DNA of 64,000 nucleotides. Source: Callorhinus ursinus (lineage: Eukaryota; Chordata; Mammalia; Carnivora; Otariidae). Location of the stretch: NCBI RefSeq assembly GCF_003265705.1, contig NW_020312785.1, positions 129,214,486-129,278,485 of the forward strand, given 5' to 3'. Shown one piece after another: positions 58,686 to 64,000 of the stretch. Position numbers and translations under genes: made by a program. Position 1 is the stretch's first letter. Every line of letters starts with the position of its first letter. Under the pieces are notes generated by a model that was not told where the DNA came from, searched no databases, and worked only from the letters and a program-made list of their open reading frames with translations.

Positions 58686-59230
58686 TCGCGATTCCCTCCT
58701 CCCCCGCGGGGTTGCACATTGCGGAGGAGGCTGCGCGTGCGCGTGCTGGACCCCGCGCCCGGGCGGTCCCGAAGCGGGTGCGGACGCCGCAGTGTACCGG
58801 CTGCCGCCTTACGGTCGGAGAGGTGACCTCGACGCGCAGAGTCAGGGCCAGGCCTACTGCATGGGCCGCAGACCTTGCGGATACTGAGGAAGAAGTGCGG
58901 GTTTCTTGGGGAAGACTCGGTGCTTCCCCAAAGCGAGACCCCTCGGAGGTCTGAGGAGCTTAGTTCCTGAGCAATGCCTGGTAGCTGGGACGGCACCTGC
59001 CCTTGTTATGATGCTGCTTCAGTATTTCCAGGAAAAATGGTCGCTCTAGGACGTGACCTATCTTACACACGGTCATAAAAAAGGCTCGAAAATCCCCTCG
59101 GGCTGGGAGCCTATAGGTCACACCCATAGCTAATCTTTCAACTCACGTAGGGTCGGGATGACTCAGGTGATCCCAAGTGACCCCGAGACTTTATGAAAGA
59201 CTGGTCATTGTTTATTTAAATTGATTTTTT

Positions 59231-59417
59231 TAAAAAAGATTTTATTTATTTATTTGACAGAGACAGCGAGAGAGGGAACACAAGCAGGGGGAGTGGGAGA
59301 GGGAGAAGCAGGCTTCCCGCGAAGCAGGGAGCGCGTCGTGGGTCTGGATCCCAGGACCCTGGGATCATGAGCTGAGCCGAAGGCAGACCTTTAACGACTG
59401 AGCCACGCAGGTGCCCC
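59231..59417 (-). mobile_element. Can-SINE in NR1D2 intron 1
   Basis: Minus copy ending CACGCAGGTGCCCC. TAAATTGATTTTTTTAAAAA is duplicated at both ends. It marks the edge of the SINE-free promoter zone. Confidence 0.95.
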
Positions 59418-59649
59418 TAAATTGATTTTTTTAAAAATCCATTGGTTGCCGACCTTTCTTGAACCTGATCAACAGAATTTGGCTTTATCATTATTTTTTT
59501 AGTTACATTTCCTGTTACAGTGTCACAGAACAGTACTGTGCTCCCTTCTCTCCTTTTGCCTGCCCTCAATGATGGCCCTTACACCTGAGGCCAGTGAGGT
59601 TACAGAAGAATCTAGTTTGTGATGAGCTCTGGCTGTTATAGGCAGCTGA

Positions 59650-59722
59650 TAAATTATTGAACACTACGTCTGAAACTAATGATGTACTATATGTTGGCTA
59701 ATTGAATTTAAATTAAGAAAAA
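59650..59722 (+). mobile_element. Carnivore L1 3' tail, very short
   Basis: 'ATTGAACACTACGTCTGAAAC', 'TAATGATGTACTATATGTTGG' is the last ~70 bp of the L1 3' UTR family seen at 28270. Confidence 0.85.
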
Positions 59723-60010
59723 GAAGCCAGTTTATATTTTTTAAGTTATATGCACTTTTTAAAAAACGATACCTTGAAAATAAATGCGTTGTGAGTTTTC
59801 CACCAATGTAAAAATAAAGACATTTTCTGTGTTTTAATTAACCTCTGGGTCTCCTTAGCCTTTGAGGGTATTTTTAAAAATTGGGTAATCTGTCCTGGAA
59901 TTAAATTTTTGCTTGATAAGAATGTAGAGATTATTAGGTTCAACCTTTTTCAACCTAGCTTTTAGCATGAATGAATTCTTCAGATTTGTAGCCTTATAAG
60001 GTGGGCTAGC

Positions 60011-60196
60011 TCAGGAGGCTAGAAAATTTTTGTCTGGTTTGAACCTTCCTGGAACAGTATCACTGATTTTAATCTTGCCTTTTGGAGCTACAGATAATAA
60101 AACTTCCTTTGGATCACTGTTGAACATAACCACTCCAGTTCTTCCATTTTCAGTTCTCATTACTTGGTCCTTGCTCAGTGTTGTTTTGATCATCAT
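60011..60196 (-). other. Unassigned 61-codon open frame, antisense in NR1D2 intron
   Basis: A frame with balanced, protein-like composition (MMIKTTLSKDQVMRTENG start; VVMFNSDPKEVLLSVAPKG middle). No family was recognised and no polyA tail or bounded duplication was found. Could be an old retrocopy fragment or a chance opening. Confidence 0.2.
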
Positions 60197-61217
60197 CCTT
60201 GTTGCCCTTTAGGCTGTAGCACCCAGAGGTGAACAGGCTCCTGTGGAAATGATTGGACAGTTACCAAGTTCCAAGTTTCGGATTCTGATGCAAATGAATT
60301 CTCTGGCAGGCTGAGCTTTGTGGCTTATTGGCTTTGCTGACTCATAGTAACCTTGCAGTCAACTAGGACCTTTACATGTGAACTATTTTGAAGCTAGGTT
60401 TCACCCATTAATGGGTGCAGATAATTGACCTGAAGTGTAGGAATTTGCAATTATTTTTCTTAAGTTTTATCTTGTTCCTTTTGGCTCCATTGTCAACCTG
60501 TCTCAAGTTGTTATCCAGTACATTAACAACTTCTGCCATATATCTGTTAGAGGGAGCATTGGGAAACATTCCCTTCAATTTTCCTCAAATTGCAAATGTT
60601 GTCTAGGGTGGGGCCAAATTCAGTGCTGTGTGACTCACCTCTGACCCATCCGTTTGATTGATACTGTTATTAGTACCATGGTGAATACACATTCAACCAG
60701 TGACCATGTCATCTAACTTTTATGACATAATTGTGTCTTTACCTTATCCATGACTAATGCAGATATGAAATAGTGAAGTGGCAGAAATTGACTGTATATG
60801 TTTCTGTCACAGATTTTGGGTGAATATACCAGGTTCCTTAAAGTAAATGATAACTCACTGCACAAACTTCATAACATGGCTGTAATTCACATTTTTAAAA
60901 ATTTTGAAGACATTCCCACATAGTTCATTCTTGTTTTTATAAACTTGTATTTCTCCTAACTTGAAAAAAAAAAAGTCAGAGAGCAGTAATGGTAAATAAG
61001 TCAGTTGGAGAGAGAAACAGCAAGATCATGGAAAGACTTAGAAGTGAAGTAGCAGTTTGCTTGACTAGTCAAAGGAGTTAAGATATTCAGAAGGTGGTGT
61101 GGAAATAACCTCCAGGGAAACCACTGGGTCCATTTGACACACTCAAAATTAAAGGAACGAAGAAAGGATAGGGAGGGTTAGTTTTGTTTGAACTCTTTAG
61201 TATGATGGTAAAATAAT

Positions 61218-61410
61218 ATTCACCAGTATCTGTGGAGTACTTACTATGTGCCAGGCCCTTTACATGTGTCACTACTTTGACACCACACTTTTAATTCTAT
61301 GAAGGCAGGTATTGTGATCATTTGAAGATAAAGAGCTAAGTAGATTGAAGTTAATTAACTTAATCCAGGCAGGTGGTGGAGCCAGATTTTGAATCCACAA
61401 AGTCCACTTG
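61218..61410 (-). mobile_element. MIR, near complete
   Basis: 'TACTTACTATGTGCCAGGCC', 'TTTACATGTGTCACTACTTT' and 'GGTGGTGGAGCCAGATTTTG' follow MIR in reverse. Confidence 0.9.
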
Positions 61411-61414
61411 GGGA

Positions 61415-62530
61415 GCACAAGCTACTATGCTGTATTAGGTCTAAGCCCACATGACATTTGATAGTATATGCACATCTTGGTGGTCTGGTCTTCTTGGGGG
61501 TAAAGGAAATAACTGTGTGGATCCACTTGATTTGTAGTGGTGTAGGGTTGTAGCTGATGGAAAAGGGGCGGGTGTTAGTAAAGCCTCCTAATCTCCTCAT
61601 TCCTTTCTTTCAATCTTGTTGCTAGTCATACTGTTTTTCCCCCAGACACTAGGTTACATTTGTGTCTTCCCCCTCCCTCCCTTCCCCCAGTAATTTACAT
61701 GGAGAGCAGAAACACTATTTAACAAAGTAAGACCAGATTTGTTTTGTCATCCCATTTTTTTATTTGTTTTCTTAAATCTCTTACGTGGTATATCATTTAG
61801 TAATTTGCATGTTCTTCAAGACCCACTTATTGTCACCTTAGCTGTGTTTGCCCCTTTTGATCTTTGCCCTCCTGAGTCCTCTTGTGTGATCCTTAGCAGT
61901 TCACAGTAAATTTGTATGAAACAGTGCTCGCATTGCACTGGAATGAATGGTTAAGACAGCTGTCCTCAGTTGGTCTACAAGGCTTTTGAGGGAAGGGACC
62001 ATGTTGTTCTATGGAGCCCTGATGCTCAGGACACAGTTGGAAGGTTAGTGCTTCAATTGGATCTATTATACCATCCTGTGAGTAGAAATTATTGGTAACC
62101 TACTTTTAAAATGAGAAAACTAAAGCTTCCAGGTGGTAAGTATGTTTTGTTCTAAGTCATAAGGCACAGTCATGAGTTGAACTGAAGCATTCTTTCCAGG
62201 ATGGTGGGTAGTGGGAGTGAGAAGGTTTTGGTGATGGGCAAGCCTAGAATTGGGGTAAGAAAACCCCAATATATGGCGAGCAGTAAGTGTTTCCCAGCAG
62301 TATAAAATTAGATATTGACTTCTGGCTTGTCTGAAGTTGACCACTGGGTAAGCCCTAGCCTGGGAACCTGGCCCAGCTCCAGGGATTTTTTTCCAACTAA
62401 AAATAGAGAAGACTGCTTCAGCTAATTTTAGCTTGAGGCATCTAAGAAGTACATTCTGCCTGTTTCTGGAAGTGTTGGGACTTGCTGTTTTGGGGATTTT
62501 ACCTTTCTTGCTTTATCATCAAAAACCATG
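61415..62530. other. NR1D2 intron, no gene seen
   Basis: Unique sequence without SINE or L1. Nothing coding recognised. Confidence 0.6.
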
Positions 62531-62534
62531 TATG

Positions 62535-62675
62535 TAAAAAGCACTTTAAGAATCCCCTTTTATGAACACCATTTCAGTCTTGTAATAACTCTAGCAGATA
62601 TTCCCATTTTACAGAAGGTGACTCAGTTTTAGAGAGATTGAAAGTGGTTTGCTTGCCTAGGTCTTTGCAGTAAGA
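62535..62675 (-). mobile_element. MIR fragment
   Basis: 'AAAAGCACTTTAAGAATCCC', 'CCCATTTTACAGAAGGTGAC' and 'GGTTTGCTTGCCTAGGTC', reverse MIR. Confidence 0.85.
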
Positions 62676-62677
62676 GA

Positions 62678-62885
62678 TAATAGTTTATACTATGGCCTTC
62701 ACCTTCAACCCTGGCCCTGCCACTTAGTAACAGTGTTTATATTAAACCTCTCCGAGCTCTGAGTTCCTCCTGTGAAAAATGGGATAATGGAAGTAAATAC
62801 TTGTGAGGTCAAAATGTGATAGGAAGTTGTGTCACTTTATTCTTGGTATTTAGTAGGTACTTGAGGACTTGTAGTTTTCACTTCC
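62678..62885 (+). mobile_element. MIR, opposite orientation to its neighbour
   Basis: 'CCTGGCCCTGCCACTTAGTA', 'AAACCTCTCCGAGCTCTGAG', 'CCTCCTGTGAAAAATGGGAT' and 'TTGGTATTTAGTAGGTACTT', forward MIR. Confidence 0.88.
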
Positions 62886-63780
62886 CTTTCTTCAAGGGGT
62901 TGAGGAACTATTAGATGTACTCCTTAACTTTCTCGGAAATTAAAATGTGACCGTTTGGGTTACTAACCATCAGGTCAGTAGATTGGTGTCTGGTAGCAAG
63001 AGTGGATGCTAAGACAACTAAATCAGTGTTGAAGGTCTTGCTAGGAGAATGTAGCTGCTTCTAGATGGGTCATCTTTGATACCACGGTGCCTGGCACAAA
63101 TGCTTGTTGAAAAGGATTGTTAAACTCCCTAAAGATAGGAATTGATATTAACTGGATTGATAGTAGCTTAGTGATTTTTCTTAGGTTTGATTTTGGAGGT
63201 TTGAAAAGAAGGTGTATTTTGGGTAGTTAATAACAATACCTTCCATTGGTCAGTCAGTGTTTTAAAACAGTTATTAAGCCATTGGGATAGCTCTGATTTC
63301 TGCAAGCTTATTTCTCAGGTGAGGTAGCCAGACTACCTTGTGAACGTAAATGGCTCTCTCAAATGCTGGCCCTAAGAAAGTCTTACTTTAAGGAAAACCA
63401 TCACTTTCTCATCTTTTACTATCTTGAGATGTAAGAGAATTTACCACCTAAAGTGGTAGTACTTTAGTAAGATAAATAGCTGTGAGATGTTCCTTTGGGA
63501 GTTTATTAAAGACTAAGAATAATATTTTCCTTTGCATTCTATTCTGAGTGTATAGACACGTGAAAACAGTAGTTTGCTAACACCTGGAATTTCTAATGTG
63601 AACTTCAGATCTCTAAAATTTTATGAAAACAGATGGCACAGTGGTTTTACCCAGTTACATGACATTTGCTAGCCTTCCAAGTTAAAATTGTTTCCTCTCT
63701 GGATTCACAGTATATTAAGGGTATTCAGGCAGTTAGTCAATGAAAACATCAACTTTTACAAACTATGAACCAATTTGTGC
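62886..63780. other. NR1D2 intron, no gene seen
   Basis: Unique sequence, repeat-poor. No exon recognised. Confidence 0.6.
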
Positions 63781-63784
63781 TTTA

Positions 63785-63940
63785 ATTCAGTGATTGTAGC
63801 TATTCTTTTGTGCAAAGAATTGCCTGGGGAACTTGTTAAAAATTAAAAATGGTCATTCCTGAGGGGCCTTCTCTAGTTGGGCAGGACCTTGGAAATATGT
63901 ATTTTGAAAAAGTACCAGGTGGTTCTCATGATACATATTT
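63785..63940 (+). mobile_element. MER5A-like fragment
   Basis: 'AAGAATTGCCTGGGGAACTTG', 'ATGTATTTTGAAAAAGTACC' and 'AGGTGGTTCTCATGAT' keep the MER5A order, diverged. Confidence 0.65.
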
Positions 63941-64000
63941 TACATAATTTTTCTGGGTGATGAGAATAAACTCACACTTAGGAAGTTTTTCCTCCTTGTG

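Larger units (their letters stand above)
57440..58850 (+). promoter_or_regulatory. NR1D2: NR1D2 CpG-island promoter and 5' UTR
   Basis: A 1.4-kb CpG-dense, SINE-free block. Upstream of the coding exon are GC boxes (GGGGCGGGCGG near 57813) and GTCACATG (57844-57851, a bHLH-zip site of MiT/TFE type). No TATA box is seen. The start site cannot be fixed from sequence and probably lies between 57750 and 57950. All long frames here (for example 57589-58170 plus) are compositional. Confidence 0.9.
58177..64000 (+). other. NR1D2: NR1D2 intron 1 (partial)
   Basis: Starts with the clock-element cluster and CpG island tail, then one SINE, a short L1 tail, MIR and MER5 fragments and otherwise unique sequence. 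No splice acceptor followed by NR1D2 exon 2 text was seen, so the intron continues past the window. Confidence 0.8.

Noticed and set aside
57447..58996. Several 100-240 codon frames on both strands around NR1D2 exon 1
   Set aside because: All are overlapping CpG-island artefacts with no homology. Only the MEVNA exon and one short uORF are supported.

Overview
This window is nuclear DNA from a carnivoran mammal, most likely an arctoid caniform (bear, pinniped or mustelid group). The evidence is the roughly 50 copies of the carnivore tRNA-derived SINE. Their head matches the Can-SINE pattern (GCGCCTGGGTGGCTCAGTCG), and many carry the tail wording typical of bear, seal and mustelid copies (pyrimidine-rich stretch, then AAATAAATAAATAAAATCTT). 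The gene order also fits mammals: NKIRAS1 (minus), RPL15 (plus), NR1D2 (plus), as on human 3p24.

Layout. About 1-11,750 is an intron of NKIRAS1, filled with old transposons: a decayed ERV with one LTR, a Tigger1 relic, an L1 nested in an older L1, and a hAT relic that still encodes recognisable transposase pieces. The first coding exon of NKIRAS1, with its GTPase P-loop, lies at 11,752-11,864 on the minus strand. The remaining NKIRAS1 coding exons were not found and should lie off the left edge. A CpG-rich shared promoter at about 18.4-19.3 kb separates NKIRAS1 from RPL15. RPL15 is complete and intact (204 codons in three coding exons, plus a non-coding 5'TOP exon). From 21.6 to 57.4 kb is an intergenic stretch with L1s of several ages, MaLR LTRs, MER20, MER5 and L2/MIR fragments, many SINEs and a few microsatellites. 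At 57.4-58.8 kb is the CpG island of NR1D2 (REV-ERB beta). Its first coding exon (MEVNA plus one base) ends at 58,176, and intron 1 runs off the right edge.

Function. RPL15 is a constitutive large-subunit ribosomal protein. NKIRAS1 is a Ras-like inhibitor of NF-kappaB signalling that shares the RPL15 CpG promoter. NR1D2 is a heme-binding nuclear receptor repressor of the circadian clock. Just inside NR1D2 intron 1 there are three perfect CACGTG E-boxes and one D-box within 165 bp, the expected signature of a clock-controlled gene.

No new gene system was found. The best leads are the NR1D2 clock-element cluster, a 17-codon upstream ORF in the NR1D2 leader, a ~104-bp segment copied 1.26 kb away into an L1, serial retroposition into one target site, and a candidate distal terminal exon downstream of RPL15 that was later split by an L1.
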